Source: Hymenobacter persicinus (GTDB lineage: Bacteria > Bacteroidota > Bacteroidia > Cytophagales > Hymenobacteraceae). Taken from it: a stretch of 64,000 nt of DNA. The translations under genes were made by a program, and so were the position numbers. The notes below the pieces were generated by a model, which saw only the letters and a program-made list of their open reading frames with translations, searched no databases and was not told the origin of the DNA. The stretch covers positions 124,001 through 188,000 of the forward strand of contig NZ_SEWE01000004.1 of the NCBI RefSeq assembly GCF_004167665.1, given 5' to 3'. Shown one piece after another: positions 9,007 through 19,200 of the stretch. The stretch's first letter is position 1, and the number at the start of each line of letters is the position of its first letter.

Positions 9007-9408
9007 TTAGCCAATCTGCTGCAGCCAGCTGTAGGCGCTGGCCAGATCATCAAAGGTGACGACCTGGGGGCGGGTGATAAACTTCATGGCCGTGTCCATC
9101 GAGTTGCGCACCGCCCAGTGGGCCGGATACACCCAGGCCACATACTGCACGCCGCGCTGCGCGAGCTGCTCGTAGTAATATTCGCCCACCCACTGGGCAG
9201 CTTTTTCCCAGTTAGAGGTTACCTGGGTATTGTCGCTCAAAACCTTGTCGCAGGGGCACTGTTGCAGGCAGCGCAGGATCTGGGTGCCGCCCGACTGCGC
9301 GGATTCTTCGGTATGGATTCCCTTCCACTCGACGTAGAGCCAGTGATTGAGTGGGTCGTAAAAGACGGAAAGGGCGGCAGTATCCAGCAGTGCCTGTAGT
9401 TCCTCCAT
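9007..9408 (-). CDS. SpoIIAA/STAS-like protein
   Basis: A 133-residue soluble protein with alternating beta and alpha segments. It opens with a beta-hairpin (LSVFYDPLNHWLYVEWKG) and ends with an FDDLASAYSWLQQ helix typical of SpoIIAA-like/STAS-like Bacteroidota proteins. In STAS domains the phosphorylatable Ser lies in a DST/DSS loop; here the corresponding loop reads LSDNTQVTSNW, so the phospho-switch role is doubtful. No operon partner is visible. The function cannot be assigned; the fold is inferred from pattern only. Confidence 0.72.
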   Translation of the reverse strand: MEELQALLDTAALSVFYDPLNHWLYVEWKGIHTEESAQSGGTQILRCLQQCPCDKVLSDNTQVTSNWEKAAQWVGEYYYEQLAQRGVQYVAWVYPAHWAVRNSMDTAMKFITRPQVVTFDDLASAYSWLQQIG

Positions 9409-9577
9409 TGCCTAAAAATGCGGTATTGGGGCCGGTTTCGCAAACCACGACGGCAGTTTGAGGGCGCCGGCCGCGAGCCAACCCGCTAACCCGAGCGGGA
9501 AGTAAGCCGAACCGCCGGCGGCAGGCAATTTTTTCGCGGCCCAAACTGTTTGACAAGGGTACCAACCTTGTTTTGCC

Positions 9578-9808
9578 ATGAGTAAAGTGCTGCTGCTGTT
9601 TTGCGTATTGCTGCTTGTAGCCGGCGCAACGTCCTCCGCGGAGGCGGCCCGCCCGACGGCCTACGTGCGCGCCAAAATGAAGGGTCGGGTATACGTGCAT
9701 CGCCCCAACTACAAGCTCTACAAGGCTCGTAAGCGCCAACGCCATGCCTGGCTCGGGCAGCTGCTGCCCAAACGTCTGGTCACTCCCGCCGCGCGGAGCC
9801 GGTTCTGA
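9578..9808 (+). CDS. Small basic exported protein, unknown function
   Basis: A 76-residue protein with a clear Sec signal (SKVLLLFCVLLLVAGATSS, cleavage likely after AEA). The mature part is very basic (YVRAKMKGRVYVHRPNYKLYKARKRQRH). The ATG is preceded by an inverted repeat, ACAAGG-N7-CCTTGT (9554-9572), and the sequence TTGTTTTG, which resembles a -7 element, close to the start. No family is recognised; it may be a nucleic-acid- or peptidoglycan-binding peptide, but nothing shows this directly. Confidence 0.65.
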   Translation: MSKVLLLFCVLLLVAGATSSAEAARPTAYVRAKMKGRVYVHRPNYKLYKARKRQRHAWLGQLLPKRLVTPAARSRF

Positions 9809-9916
9809 GTGGTTGGGGGCTTCTCAGTGGTACGGCCGGCCACGTTGCCCCGGCAATCCTGCCGGCCCGGTTTACACGTATCTGCCTGTAGGCTTATTTA
9901 ACTTCTCTTGACGAGC

Positions 9917-10576
9917 ATGCATCATCTGAAAATACTACTGGCTGCGCTGCTGATACTGGCCCTGGGGCCGGCGGCTACGGCCCAAATCACCCGCTCGACG
10001 GCCGCGCCGGCCCCGGCAAACTTGACCGGACTGGCGGTGGCCACGTTTGCCGGGGGGTGCTTCTGGAGCTGTGAGGAAACCTTCGAGGAGCTTCGCGGGG
10101 TGCGCGAGGTGGTGTCGGGCTACGCCGGTGGCACGGTGAAAAACCCCACGTACGAGCAGGTCGGCACCGAAAAAACCGGCCACGCCGAGTCGGTCCAGGT
10201 GTACTACGACCCCCGGCAGGTCAGCTACCAGACGCTGCTGGACGTGTTTTTCCTGGGGGCCCACAACCCGACTGAGCTCAATTACCAGGGGCCCGACCAC
10301 GGCCCGCAGTACCGCTCGGTGGCCTTTTACCGCACGCCCCAGGAAAAGCAACTCATCCTGGCCACCATTCAGCGTCTGAACGCCACCAAGCACTACGCGG
10401 CGCCCATCGTCACCCAGGTAACGGCCTTTACCGAGTTCTGGCCCGCGGAAAGCTACCATCAGGGCTATATGCGCCTGCACCCCGACAACGGTTATATCCA
10501 GCACGTGTCCCAGCCCAAGGTCGAGAAGTTTCGCAAGGCTTTCCCCGACAAGCTCAAAAGCGGCAAAGCCCTGTAG
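9917..10576 (+). CDS. msrA: Exported peptide methionine sulfoxide reductase A
   Basis: A 219-residue MsrA, which reduces methionine-S-sulfoxide in proteins. The catalytic motif GGCFWSCEETF is present, followed by GVREVVSGYAGG, KNPTYEQVGTEKTGHAE and the FFLGAHNPTELNYQGPDHGPQYRS block. Unlike cytosolic MsrA it begins with a hydrophobic signal peptide ending in ATAQ, so it should act in the periplasm. The ATG at 9917 is chosen over an upstream TTG at 9908. It converges on a molybdopterin oxidoreductase-cytochrome pair that may also repair methionine sulfoxide. Confidence 0.95.
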   Translation: MHHLKILLAALLILALGPAATAQITRSTAAPAPANLTGLAVATFAGGCFWSCEETFEELRGVREVVSGYAGGTVKNPTYEQVGTEKTGHAESVQVYYDPRQVSYQTLLDVFFLGAHNPTELNYQGPDHGPQYRSVAFYRTPQEKQLILATIQRLNATKHYAAPIVTQVTAFTEFWPAESYHQGYMRLHPDNGYIQHVSQPKVEKFRKAFPDKLKSGKAL

Positions 10577-10593
10577 AATGGCCGAGTTGTGCA

Positions 10594-10634
10594 GCAACGA
10601 GCCCCGCAGCCGCGCTACGGGGCTCGTTGCTTTT
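10594..10634. terminator. Intrinsic terminator between msrA and the molybdoenzyme gene
   Basis: GCAACGAGCCCCG (10594-10606) pairs perfectly with CGGGGCTCGTTGC (10618-10630) and is followed by TTTT. Confidence 0.9.
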
Positions 10635-10654
10635 ACCCCCGTCCAAGCCGGTAG

Positions 10655-11437
10655 CTAGTGGCCCGCGTGCCAGTCGTAGCCCCGCTGGGCCCAGTAGTCG
10701 GCGGGCCGCTCGGCCAGAAAGGCAATGCTGCCGATTCGCTTGATGTACTTGATGCCGTACTTGACCGGCGTGACCAGGCGCAGCGGAGCCCCGTGGGCGC
10801 CGGTTAGGGGCTGGCCGTTCATCTCGTAGCACAGCAGCGTCTGCGGATGCAGGGCGCTGGCCAGGTCGAGGCCCACGTAATAGGCGCCGTCGGGCGTGGC
10901 CAGGCGCACGTAGGGCAGGGTTTGCGCCGCCGGGGCGTAGCGGGCCACGAAGTCGGCGAAGCGCGCCCCGGCCCAGCGCACTACCACGCTCCAGCCCTCA
11001 ATGCACTTCAACTCGGTCGTTATTTCCACCCGGGGCAGGGCCTGAATGTCGGCTAGGGTGAGTTCCAGCGGCTGGGTTAGCGGCGGGGCGTAGGGCTCCA
11101 CGCGCAGGCGCCAGGCGGCCGGGTCCAGGGGCGTTTTCAGCCCGACTTTGCCGTTTACCCGCGGCATGCGGGCCCGGCCGGCGGGAAATTCCGGCGCCAG
11201 CCGGGTGGGGCTAAACAGGGTTTCGGCCAGGCGCCCGTTGGCGTCCAGCACCCGGCGCAGGGGCCAGGCCAGGCGGTCGGTTTCGGGGCGGGTCACGAGC
11301 CAGCGCCTGCCGCCCAGGCCGGCCAGGGCCGCTACGCCCCCGACAATAAAAGCGCGCCGAGAGCGGCGGGCCGCTTCGCGCTCCACGGCCTCGTCGGACG
11401 GGGGCAGTGGTGACGGCAGAGAAGAAGTATCCGGCAT
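10655..11437 (-). CDS. Molybdopterin-dependent oxidoreductase (YedY/sulfite-oxidase type), Tat-exported
   Basis: A 260-residue protein of the oxidoreductase molybdopterin-binding fold. A twin-arginine signal is visible (RRSRRAFIVGG, ~25-35). The molybdenum-ligating Cys lies in ELKCIEGWSVVVRWAG, and GAHGAPLRLVTPVKYGIKYIKR is the conserved C-terminal cofactor segment. The start at 11437 places it 4 bases after the cytochrome b gene; the longer open frame overlaps that gene. By analogy with MsrP it may reduce methionine sulfoxide in the periplasm, with electrons from the cytochrome; it could also be a different YedY-like reductase. Confidence 0.85.
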   Translation of the reverse strand: MPDTSSLPSPLPPSDEAVEREAARRSRRAFIVGGVAALAGLGGRRWLVTRPETDRLAWPLRRVLDANGRLAETLFSPTRLAPEFPAGRARMPRVNGKVGLKTPLDPAAWRLRVEPYAPPLTQPLELTLADIQALPRVEITTELKCIEGWSVVVRWAGARFADFVARYAPAAQTLPYVRLATPDGAYYVGLDLASALHPQTLLCYEMNGQPLTGAHGAPLRLVTPVKYGIKYIKRIGSIAFLAERPADYWAQRGYDWHAGH

Positions 11438-11441
11438 GAGG

Positions 11442-12167
11442 CTAGGCGGGAGTGGAGGGGGAAGAAGCAGTGGGCGGGCTGGGCATAGCCTCCGGGGATA
11501 CAGCATCGGAAACGTCAACTACCTCGAAGCCGGCGACCATCGCGCGGAAGCTGTTCCAGCCGGCCCGGACGACCTGCGCCACGTGGACGATAAAAAACAG
11601 CACGTAGCCGATGGTCAGAGCGAAATGCTCGATCCGGGCCCACTCGTAGCCGCCCAGCAGTGCGGTAAGGCCGGCCAGCTGGGTGGGTTTGTAGATGGCC
11701 AGCCCCGTGAGCAGGGAGCCTGCGCCCATCAGAATAACGGTGGTATAGGCCAGCTGCTGGGCGCCGTTGAACTTGCGGCCGGGCGCGGGGGCCGAAGCCG
11801 GCCGTAACCCTAAGTCGTGGAGCAGCACCTGCCCGGCCTCGGCAAAGGAGCGCCGGGTGGGCAGCAGATAGCGCCACTCGCCCGACAGCAGGGTGTAAGT
11901 CACGTAAAGCACGCCGTTGAGCGCAAACGCCCACATCAGCACGAAGTGCCAGGCCATGCCTTCCGCCAGGCGAAAATTCAGGTGCAGCGCGTCGTAGAAG
12001 GACTGGGGAAAGAACTTCAGCACCGTGGTACGGCCCCAGCCGAGGCGGTACACGTCGTTGGCCCAATAAATGAGCAGCCCGCTCCAGATCATCAGGGCCA
12101 GCACCGGGAAATTGACCCAGTGAAACCAGCGGATGGCCAGTGGGTGCTTGTCGACAAGCTTTTTCAT
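11442..12167 (-). CDS. Cytochrome b561-type membrane subunit
   Basis: A 241-residue integral membrane protein with four main hydrophobic segments. Candidate haem-ligand histidines lie in HPLAIRWFHWVNF (helix 1), GMAWHFVLMWAFALNGVLY (helix 2) and IEHFALTIGYVLFFIVHVAQV (late helix). This is the Ni,Fe-hydrogenase-I/thiosulfate-reductase cytochrome b class. It is immediately upstream of the molybdoenzyme (4-bp gap), so it is the likely quinol-to-periplasm electron donor for that enzyme. It differs from MsrQ, which belongs to the ferric-reductase-like family. Confidence 0.88.
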   Translation of the reverse strand: MKKLVDKHPLAIRWFHWVNFPVLALMIWSGLLIYWANDVYRLGWGRTTVLKFFPQSFYDALHLNFRLAEGMAWHFVLMWAFALNGVLYVTYTLLSGEWRYLLPTRRSFAEAGQVLLHDLGLRPASAPAPGRKFNGAQQLAYTTVILMGAGSLLTGLAIYKPTQLAGLTALLGGYEWARIEHFALTIGYVLFFIVHVAQVVRAGWNSFRAMVAGFEVVDVSDAVSPEAMPSPPTASSPSTPA

Positions 12168-12370
12168 GGTCTAAAGTAAGCCGGAAGCGGCAGAGTCGGC
12201 GCGCGGGCGGCGCCCGACTGGTCGGATACGAGTAAAATTCGGGCCTGAAGGTACCGGCAGGCGGCCCAGCGGGGGTGAAAAGCGGGTTGCTGGGCGGAGA
12301 AGCCGGTCGGCCGCGGGTGGGGATTCAGCCGATAAAATCCCGGCGACGTAGGACGGAACCGCGTAGATGC

Positions 12371-12378
12371 TAAATTTG
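12371..12378 (+). promoter_or_regulatory. -7 element of the icd promoter
   Basis: A perfect TAnnTTTG (TAAATTTG), 38 bases before the icd ATG. No good TTTG is seen at -33. Confidence 0.5.
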
Positions 12379-12416
12379 GCCCCTACATTTAAGCTCACGA
12401 CTAGCTCACCGAAGAA

Positions 12417-13649
12417 ATGACGAAAATCAAAGTTGCCAACCCCGTAGTGGAACTCGATGGGGACGAGATGACCCGCATCATCTGGAAGTTCATCAAGGAC
12501 AAGCTCATCACGCCCTACCTGGAGCTGGACATCAAGTATTACGACCTGGGCATCGAGTACCGCGACGAAACCAACGACCAGGTAACCATTGACGCGGCCA
12601 ACGCCATCAAGCAGTACGGCGTGGGCATCAAGTGCGCCACCATCACCCCCGACGAGGAGCGCGTAAAAGAGTTCAACCTCAAGCAGATGTGGAAGTCGCC
12701 GAACGGCACCATCCGCAACATCCTCGACGGCACCGTGTTCCGCGAACCGATTGTGATGAGCAACGTGCCCCGCCTGGTGCCCAACTGGACGGCCCCCATC
12801 TGCATCGGCCGCCACGCCTTCGGCGACCAGTACCGCGCCACCGACTTCGTGACCAAGGGCAAGGGCAAGCTCACCATCACCTTCCAGCCCGAGGACGGCG
12901 GCGAGGCGCAGTCGTTTGAGGTGTTCAACTTCAAGAGCGACGGTGTGGCCCTGGCCATGTACAACACCGACGAAAGCATCCGCGGCTTTGCCCACGCCTG
13001 CTTCAACCAGGCCCTGATGAAGGGCTGGCCGCTGTACCTGAGCACCAAAAATACCATCCTGAAGAAGTACGACGGCCGCTTCAAGGACATCTTCCAGGAA
13101 ATCTACGAGCAGGACTACCTGGCGAAGTTCAAGGAAGCTGGCATCACCTACGAGCACCGCCTGATCGACGACATGGTGGCCTCGGCGCTGAAGTGGAACG
13201 GCAACTTCGTGTGGGCCTGCAAAAACTACGACGGCGACGTGCAGTCCGACACCGTGGCCCAGGGCTTCGGCTCGCTCGGCCTGATGACCTCCACGCTGGT
13301 AACGCCCGACGGGGGCACGATGGAGGCCGAAGCCGCCCACGGCACCGTCACCCGCCACTACCGCGACCACCAGGCCGGCAAGCCGACCTCGACCAATCCG
13401 ATTGCCTCCATCTTCGCCTGGACCCGCGGCCTGGAGTTCCGCGGCAAGCTCGACGGCAACCAGGAACTCATCGACTTCTGCCACGCCCTCGAGCAGGTGT
13501 GCATCGAAACCGTAGAAAGCGGCAAGATGACCAAGGATTTGGCCGTCTGCATCCACGGCAACAAGGTCGAGCACGGCCGCGACTACCTCTATACCGAGGA
13601 GTTCCTGGCGGCCCTCGACGAGAACCTGAAAGCCAAGCTGGCCAAATAG
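12417..13649 (+). CDS. icd: NADP-dependent isocitrate dehydrogenase (eukaryote-like type)
   Basis: A 410-residue TCA-cycle enzyme that oxidises isocitrate to 2-oxoglutarate and CO2 with NADP+. It is of the dimeric subfamily shared with eukaryotes. Landmarks: [14 protein letters not shown] at the N-terminus, [20 protein letters not shown] with the isocitrate-binding Ser and Arg, the metal site IDDMVA, and the family signature [34 protein letters not shown] contacts NADP. It is monocistronic, with a good terminator 20 bp downstream. Codon use is that of a highly expressed gene. Confidence 0.97.
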   Translation: MTKIKVANPVVELDGDEMTRIIWKFIKDKLITPYLELDIKYYDLGIEYRDETNDQVTIDAANAIKQYGVGIKCATITPDEERVKEFNLKQMWKSPNGTIRNILDGTVFREPIVMSNVPRLVPNWTAPICIGRHAFGDQYRATDFVTKGKGKLTITFQPEDGGEAQSFEVFNFKSDGVALAMYNTDESIRGFAHACFNQALMKGWPLYLSTKNTILKKYDGRFKDIFQEIYEQDYLAKFKEAGITYEHRLIDDMVASALKWNGNFVWACKNYDGDVQSDTVAQGFGSLGLMTSTLVTPDGGTMEAEAAHGTVTRHYRDHQAGKPTSTNPIASIFAWTRGLEFRGKLDGNQELIDFCHALEQVCIETVESGKMTKDLAVCIHGNKVEHGRDYLYTEEFLAALDENLKAKLAK

Positions 13650-13668
13650 CCCGGCGCGCTTATGAGTG

Positions 13669-13706
13669 AAAAAAGCCCATCCGGTTGCCGGGTGGGCTTT
13701 TTTTTT
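13669..13706 (+). terminator. Intrinsic terminator of icd
   Basis: GCCCATCCGG and CCGGGTGGGC pair (one G-U type pair), with a TTG loop and a T9 tail. Confidence 0.93.
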
Positions 13707-13818
13707 GGCTGTCGGATTGTGCGGCCACCCGACTTGGGCGCGGCTGGCGGCGGCGGCGCAACGCGGATGAGGCGGGGGCGTATGAGGACGAGCGCAGAAT
13801 TAAAACGGAATTAAAAAA

Positions 13819-13826
13819 TACTTTTG
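13819..13826 (+). promoter_or_regulatory. -7 element of the efflux operon promoter
   Basis: TACTTTTG in an A-rich stretch. It would start transcription near 13833, which excludes the upstream TTG at 13824 as start codon and supports the TTG at 13887. Confidence 0.55.
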
Positions 13827-13886
13827 CCCCGCTCCGCCGGTCTACCCGGACTTTCCGCCTCCGCTTGCCACGTAACTCCCCCGCCT

Positions 13887-15185
13887 TTGCCCCGCGCCGT
13901 ACGTATCATTTTCTGCCGCTGGCTGGCCCTCGGACTGCTGCTGGGCCTGCTGGTTTCCGGCCCGGCCCGGGCCCAGACGGAGTTGCGTACGCTCGAGGAG
14001 TTTCTGGCCCTGGCCCGCGGGACGAGCCCGCTGCTGCAGGACTATGCCGGGCAGGTAGCCCAAAACCGCCTCGACAGCCTGCGCCGGGCGGCCCAGCAGC
14101 GCCCCCAGGTGGTGGGCAATGGGGCCGTGGTGGCCGCCCCCATCCTGGGCCGCAATGCGGCCGGAGAAGGCGGCCTGGGCTACGACGAGGCCGTATCAAA
14201 TGGCGGCAACTACGCGGCCTACCTGAGCGCCACCCAGCCGGTGCTGGCCGGGCCGGTGCTGCGCAACGACTACCGGATTCTGGCCAGCCAGGGGCTGGTG
14301 CTGCGCAACACCCGCCAGCTGGCCGCCCTGGACTTGCGGCGCACCATCACCGACCAGTTTCTGACCGCCTACGCCGCCGAGCAGCAGTGGACCTATACCC
14401 AAGCCCTGCTCCGCCAGCTCAACCAGCAGGATGGGCTGCTACGCAAGCTCGTCAACGGCGGGGTGTTCAAGCAAACCCAGTACCTGGCTTTCTACGCTTC
14501 GGTCCGCAACCAGGAGGTGCTCGTGCGCCAGGCCCGGCTGACTTACCGGCGGGAGCTGGGCACGCTGCGCTACCTGGCCGGGGCGGCTGATACCACGCTG
14601 CTCTTGCTGCGGGCCCCAGCGGCGCCCACTCACCGCCCGCTGGCCGGGCTCAATTCGGTTACGCAGCGGCAGTACTCGCTCGACAGCATCCGCCTCCAGC
14701 TCGACCGGGCCGCCGTAGACCTCTCGTACCGCCCCCGGCTGAACTGGGTGCTCGACGCGGGGCTGCAGTCGGCGCGGGCGGCGCCCCGCTACCTGGGCCA
14801 GAACGTGGGCTTCAGCGGCGGGCTGGCCCTGACCGTGCCCATCTTCGACGGCCACCAGCGCCAGCTCAGCTACGCGCGGCTGCAAGTCAGTGAGCAGACC
14901 CGGACCGGCTACCGACGCTTTCTGACTGTGCAGCGCCGCCAGCAGTACCAGCAACTCACGGCGCTGGCCCGGGAGTCGGATGAGCTGCTGGCCAGCATCC
15001 GGGACCAGCTGCGCGTGGCCGCGGCCCTCGTGGAGGCGGGCCGCCAGCAACTCACCACCGGCGACCTTACCATTCTCGACTACCTTCAGCTGGTCAGCAG
15101 CTACCGCGCCCTGCAGTTCAGCCTGACCCAGGCCGAAACCGAGCGGCTGCGGACTCTTTTCGCCCTCGATTACCTGGCCGAATAA
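13887..15185 (+). CDS. TolC-family outer membrane efflux protein
   Basis: A 432-residue outer membrane channel of an efflux system. A signal peptide (RWLALGLLLGLLVSGPARAQ) is followed by long amphipathic helices and two OEP repeats; VGFSGGLALTVPIFDG is the typical second-repeat strand, and LTTGDLTILDYLQLVSSYR the final helix. No ATG precedes the signal peptide in frame; the TTG at 13887 is the best start and lies downstream of the predicted transcription start. It is first in a three-gene operon with the adaptor and RND pump. Confidence 0.88.
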   Translation: MPRAVRIIFCRWLALGLLLGLLVSGPARAQTELRTLEEFLALARGTSPLLQDYAGQVAQNRLDSLRRAAQQRPQVVGNGAVVAAPILGRNAAGEGGLGYDEAVSNGGNYAAYLSATQPVLAGPVLRNDYRILASQGLVLRNTRQLAALDLRRTITDQFLTAYAAEQQWTYTQALLRQLNQQDGLLRKLVNGGVFKQTQYLAFYASVRNQEVLVRQARLTYRRELGTLRYLAGAADTTLLLLRAPAAPTHRPLAGLNSVTQRQYSLDSIRLQLDRAAVDLSYRPRLNWVLDAGLQSARAAPRYLGQNVGFSGGLALTVPIFDGHQRQLSYARLQVSEQTRTGYRRFLTVQRRQQYQQLTALARESDELLASIRDQLRVAAALVEAGRQQLTTGDLTILDYLQLVSSYRALQFSLTQAETERLRTLFALDYLAE

Positions 15186-15241
15186 CCGGCTGCGCCCGGG
15201 TGGCGCTGATTTTTGCCCTATGTTTTCTCCTTTTAAACGCC

Positions 15242-16210
15242 ATGCCCGTCTTTTTACCGCCCATTTCCAGTAGCCGCCACCCGGTGCTGCGGGCCCTGCT
15301 GCTGGGCGCCCTGCTGGTTCAGGCCTGCGGCCGCCCCGATGCGGGCACATCCGACGAGGCCGACGCCGAGGGGGAAATCCGCGCCCGCGCGGCCGTGACC
15401 GTGGGCCGGGAGCAGACCGACACCGTAACGGACGTGCTCCACCTGACGGGGCTGACGGCCTACCCGGCCAAAGATGTGCTGCGCGCCACCACCACTGGCT
15501 ATCTGGTGGCGCCCGTGCCGGTGCCGGGCCAGCGCGTGGGCACCGGCCAAACCGTGTTTACGCTCCAGACCAAAGAGTCGCGCACCCTGCACCTGGACCA
15601 GATTACCGGCGACCCAAAGCTGCGCTTCAGCGGCCTGATCCGCATTCCCAGCCCCCGCGGCGGGGTGATGGCCACCGTCGACAAGCTGGCCGGGGACTAC
15701 GTGCAGGACGGCGAGCAGCTGGGCACCGTTTATGACCAGTCGCGCTTCGGCTTCGTGCTCGACGTGCCCGTAACCCAGCTGCGCTACGTGCGCCCGGGCC
15801 AGCGCTGCCGCATTACTCTGCCCGATGGCCGCGTGCTGGCCGGCCAGGTGGCTGAGCCGCTGCCCGCCGCCGACGTGAGCGTCCAAACCCAGCGCTACAC
15901 CATCCGGCCCGTGGGCACCGTGCCGCCGCTGCCCGAAAACCTGACCGTGACCGTGGACCTGGACAAAACGGCCCCGCAGGTTGCCAGCACCCTGCCCCGG
16001 TCGGCGGTGTTGGCCGACGAAACCCAGACGAGCTTCTGGGTGATGCGCCTGCTCAATGATAGCACGGCCGTGAAGGTGCCGGTGCAGACCGGGCCCGAGC
16101 AGGACGGCCGCGTCGTTATCCGAAGTCCGCAGTTCTCGCCCCAGGACCGCATCGTGCTGACCGGCAACTACGGCCTCGACGACACGGCCGCCGTGCAGTT
16201 GAGCCGGTAG
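15242..16210 (+). CDS. HlyD/MFP-type periplasmic adaptor lipoprotein of RND efflux
   Basis: A 322-residue membrane-fusion protein. The start at 15242 gives a lipoprotein signal with lipobox LVQACG (Cys ~25). The body shows a split lipoyl/barrel-sandwich domain (TTTGYLVAPVPVPGQRVGTGQTVFTL and GGVMATVDKLAGDYVQDGEQLGTV) and a beta-barrel domain (GQRCRITLPDGRVLAGQV). The helical hairpin is almost absent, which makes it shorter than most RND adaptors. It lies between the tolC-like and RND genes. Confidence 0.9.
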   Translation: MPVFLPPISSSRHPVLRALLLGALLVQACGRPDAGTSDEADAEGEIRARAAVTVGREQTDTVTDVLHLTGLTAYPAKDVLRATTTGYLVAPVPVPGQRVGTGQTVFTLQTKESRTLHLDQITGDPKLRFSGLIRIPSPRGGVMATVDKLAGDYVQDGEQLGTVYDQSRFGFVLDVPVTQLRYVRPGQRCRITLPDGRVLAGQVAEPLPAADVSVQTQRYTIRPVGTVPPLPENLTVTVDLDKTAPQVASTLPRSAVLADETQTSFWVMRLLNDSTAVKVPVQTGPEQDGRVVIRSPQFSPQDRIVLTGNYGLDDTAAVQLSR

Positions 16211-16270
16211 TGGTCCGCGCTGCCGGGGCCTGCCGCGCAGCAGCTTCTTTCTACCCGCACCTTTTACCGC

Positions 16271-19200
16271 ATGCGCACCTCCCTTTTTCAAGCCTACAAA
16301 GCCCCCGTAGCGGTGGTCCTGGCCCTGGCCTTAGCCCTGGGGGCGCTGGCCTACCGCCGCATTGCGGTGGCGCTGTTTCCGGAAGTGACTTTCCCTAAGG
16401 TCAAGGTAATTGCCGACAGCGGCCTGCAGCCCGTGGACCGCATGATGGTGACCGTGACCAAGCCCCTGGAAGACGCCATCAAGCAGGTGCCGGGCCTGAC
16501 GCTGCTGCGGTCCACCACCAGCCGCGGGTCCTGCGAAATATCGGCCTTCCTGGGTTGGAACGTGGACGTGGTGCGCAGCCAGCAGAACATTGAGTCGCGC
16601 CTGAATCAGATCCGGGCCGACCTGCCCGCGGGCACCCAGCTCACCGTGGAGCGCATGAACCCGGCCATTCTGCCCGTGATGGGCTACACGCTCGAGGGCC
16701 CAGGCCGCTCGGCCCTGGAGCTGCGCCGGCTGGCCCTGCTTACCATTAAGCCCTTTCTGTCCCAGGTTGAGGGCGTGTCGGCGGTGCAGGTGCAGGGCGG
16801 CCGCACCAAGGAGTTTGCCGTGGAGCTGCTGCCCGACCAGCTGGCCGCCCTGGGCCTGACGCCGGGGGAGGTGAGTGCCCAGCTCGGCCAAACCAACTTC
16901 GTGCTCAGCAACGGCTACCTGGCCGACTACCGCCGCCTCTACCTGACTGTCACCGACGCCACCATTACCAGCAAGGCCGACGTGGAAAACGTGGTGCTCC
17001 GCAACGACGGCCGCCGCATCGTGCGCCTGGCCGACGTGGCCACGGTGCGCGTGGGCGAGCAGCCCGAGTATACCCGCATCAATGCCAATGGCCACGACGC
17101 GGTGCTGAGTGGGGTGCTGCGCCAGCCCGAGGCCAACGTGGTAGACGTGGCGGCTGGGGTGCGGGCCAAGATCAAGGCCCTGCAGGCCGGTCTGCCCCGG
17201 GGCATCCGGCTGGCACCCTACTACGACCAGTCGGATTTTGTGTCCGAGGTCGTGCGCTCGGTGCAGGACTCGCTCTGGATCGGGCTGGGGCTGGCCCTGC
17301 TCGTGACGGTGCTGTTTCTGCGTTCGTTCCGGGCCTCGCTGACCATCCTGCTGGCCATTCCCATTGCCCTGGCCCTGACTATCTCGGTGCTGTATTTTGG
17401 CCTGGGCTATTCGTTCAACATTATGACGCTCGGGGCCCTGGCCGCCGCCATCGGGCTCATGATTGACGATGCGGTGGTCGTGGTGGAGCAGCTGCACCGG
17501 GTCGGGGAGGAGCATCCCGCGGCCCCAACTCCCGAAATTGTGGACCGCTCGGTGCGCCACCTGCTGCCGGCGCTGGTGGGCTCCTCGCTGAGCACCATCG
17601 TGATTTTTCTGCCGTTTGCCCTGCTCGGCGGGGTGGCCGGGGCCTACTTCAAAGTGCTGGCCGCCACGATGGTCGTGGCCCTGATCTGTTCCTTTCTGGT
17701 GGCTTGGCTGGGTCTGCCGGTGCTGTATCTGCTGCTGTCGGGCGCGCGGCGGGGGCGGGTGGCCGAGTTGCCGCCGGCTCCGGCCGCGGATGAGTCGACC
17801 GAGCTGATTGCGGTGGCCCACCACGAAATTCCCTGGGTGCGGGCCGTTATTCGCCACCCGGCGTATTCGGTGCTGGCCGTAGCCGGGCTGGTGGGGCTGC
17901 TCGTGGTGATAATGCCGCGGCTGGCTACCGGCTTTCTGCCGGAGATGGATGAGGGCGCCATTGTGCTGGACTACAACTCGCCGCCGGGTACCTCACTTGA
18001 GGAAACCGACCGAATGCTGCGTCAGGCCGAAAAGCTCATTGGGCAGGTGCCCGAAGTAGCCAGCTATTCGCGCCGGACGGGCACGCAGATGGGTTTTTTC
18101 ATCACCGAGCCCAACCGGGGCGACTACCTAATCCGGCTGAAGACCGACCGGCAGCGCACCACCGACGAGGTTATTGACGATATCCGCCAGCGCATCGAAA
18201 GCTCCCAGCCGGCCCTGGTTATCGACTTCGGCCAGGTTATCGGCGACATGCTCGGCGACCTAATGAGCACCGTCCAGCCCATTGAAATCAAGCTCTTCGG
18301 ACCCAACGCCGCCACCCGCTACGCCCTGGCCGACCAGGTCGCGGCGCTGGTGGAAAGCACGCCCGGTACGGCGGACGTGTTTAACGGCATCGTGCGGGTG
18401 GGGCCCGCTATTACCGTGCGTCCCGACTCGCGCCAGCTGGCTCAATTTGGGCTGACGGCCACCGATTTTCAAAGCCAGCTCCAGACCCAGCTGGCCGGGG
18501 TGGTGGCTGGCAACGTGCTCGAGGGCGAGCAGCTGCTCAATATCCGCCTGCGCTACCCCCACGCCGCCGAGGCCAGCCTCCAGCAGGTGCGGCAGCAGCC
18601 GATTTTCCTGCCTGGGGGGCAGCGCCGCCGCCTCGACGAGTTGGCCACCGTGACCGTTGAGGCCGGGGAAGCCGAGCTGGAGCGCGAAAACCTGCAGGCC
18701 CTGACTGCCATTACGGCCCGCCTTAGTGGCCGCGACCTGGGCTCGGCCATGGCCGAAATCCGCGGCAAGCTCGACCGGGAGCTGCCGCTGCCGCCGGGCT
18801 ATTTTATTCAGTTCGGGGGCTCCTACGCCGAGCAGCAGCAGTCGTTTCAACAGTTGCTGACCATCCTGATTACGGCCTGCCTGCTCGTGTTTGCCGTGGG
18901 TTTGTTCTTGTTTCGGGAACTGAAAGCCGCCGGCCTGATTCTGCTGGTGGCCGTGCTCGGGCCCGCCGGGGGCAGCTTGGCGCTGTGGCTGACCAACACC
19001 CCGCTGAACGTGGGCTCCTACACGGGGCTGATTATGGTGGTCGGCATCATCGGCGAAAATGCCATTTTCACCTTCCAGCAGTTTCTCGACGCCCGGCGCA
19101 CGGCCCCGGTGGAGCCGGCCATCGGCTACGCCATTGCCGCCCGCCTGCGCCCCAAGCTGATGACGGCTTTGTCTGCTATTGCCGCGTTGCTGCCCCTGGC

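Noticed and set aside
12171..13574. A 467-codon minus-strand frame
   Set aside because: It is antisense to icd and reads as Val/Gly/Leu-rich sequence without motifs.
16331..17857. A 508-codon minus-strand frame inside the RND gene
   Set aside because: It is a shadow of the pump gene; His/Gln/Gly-rich and without family motifs.
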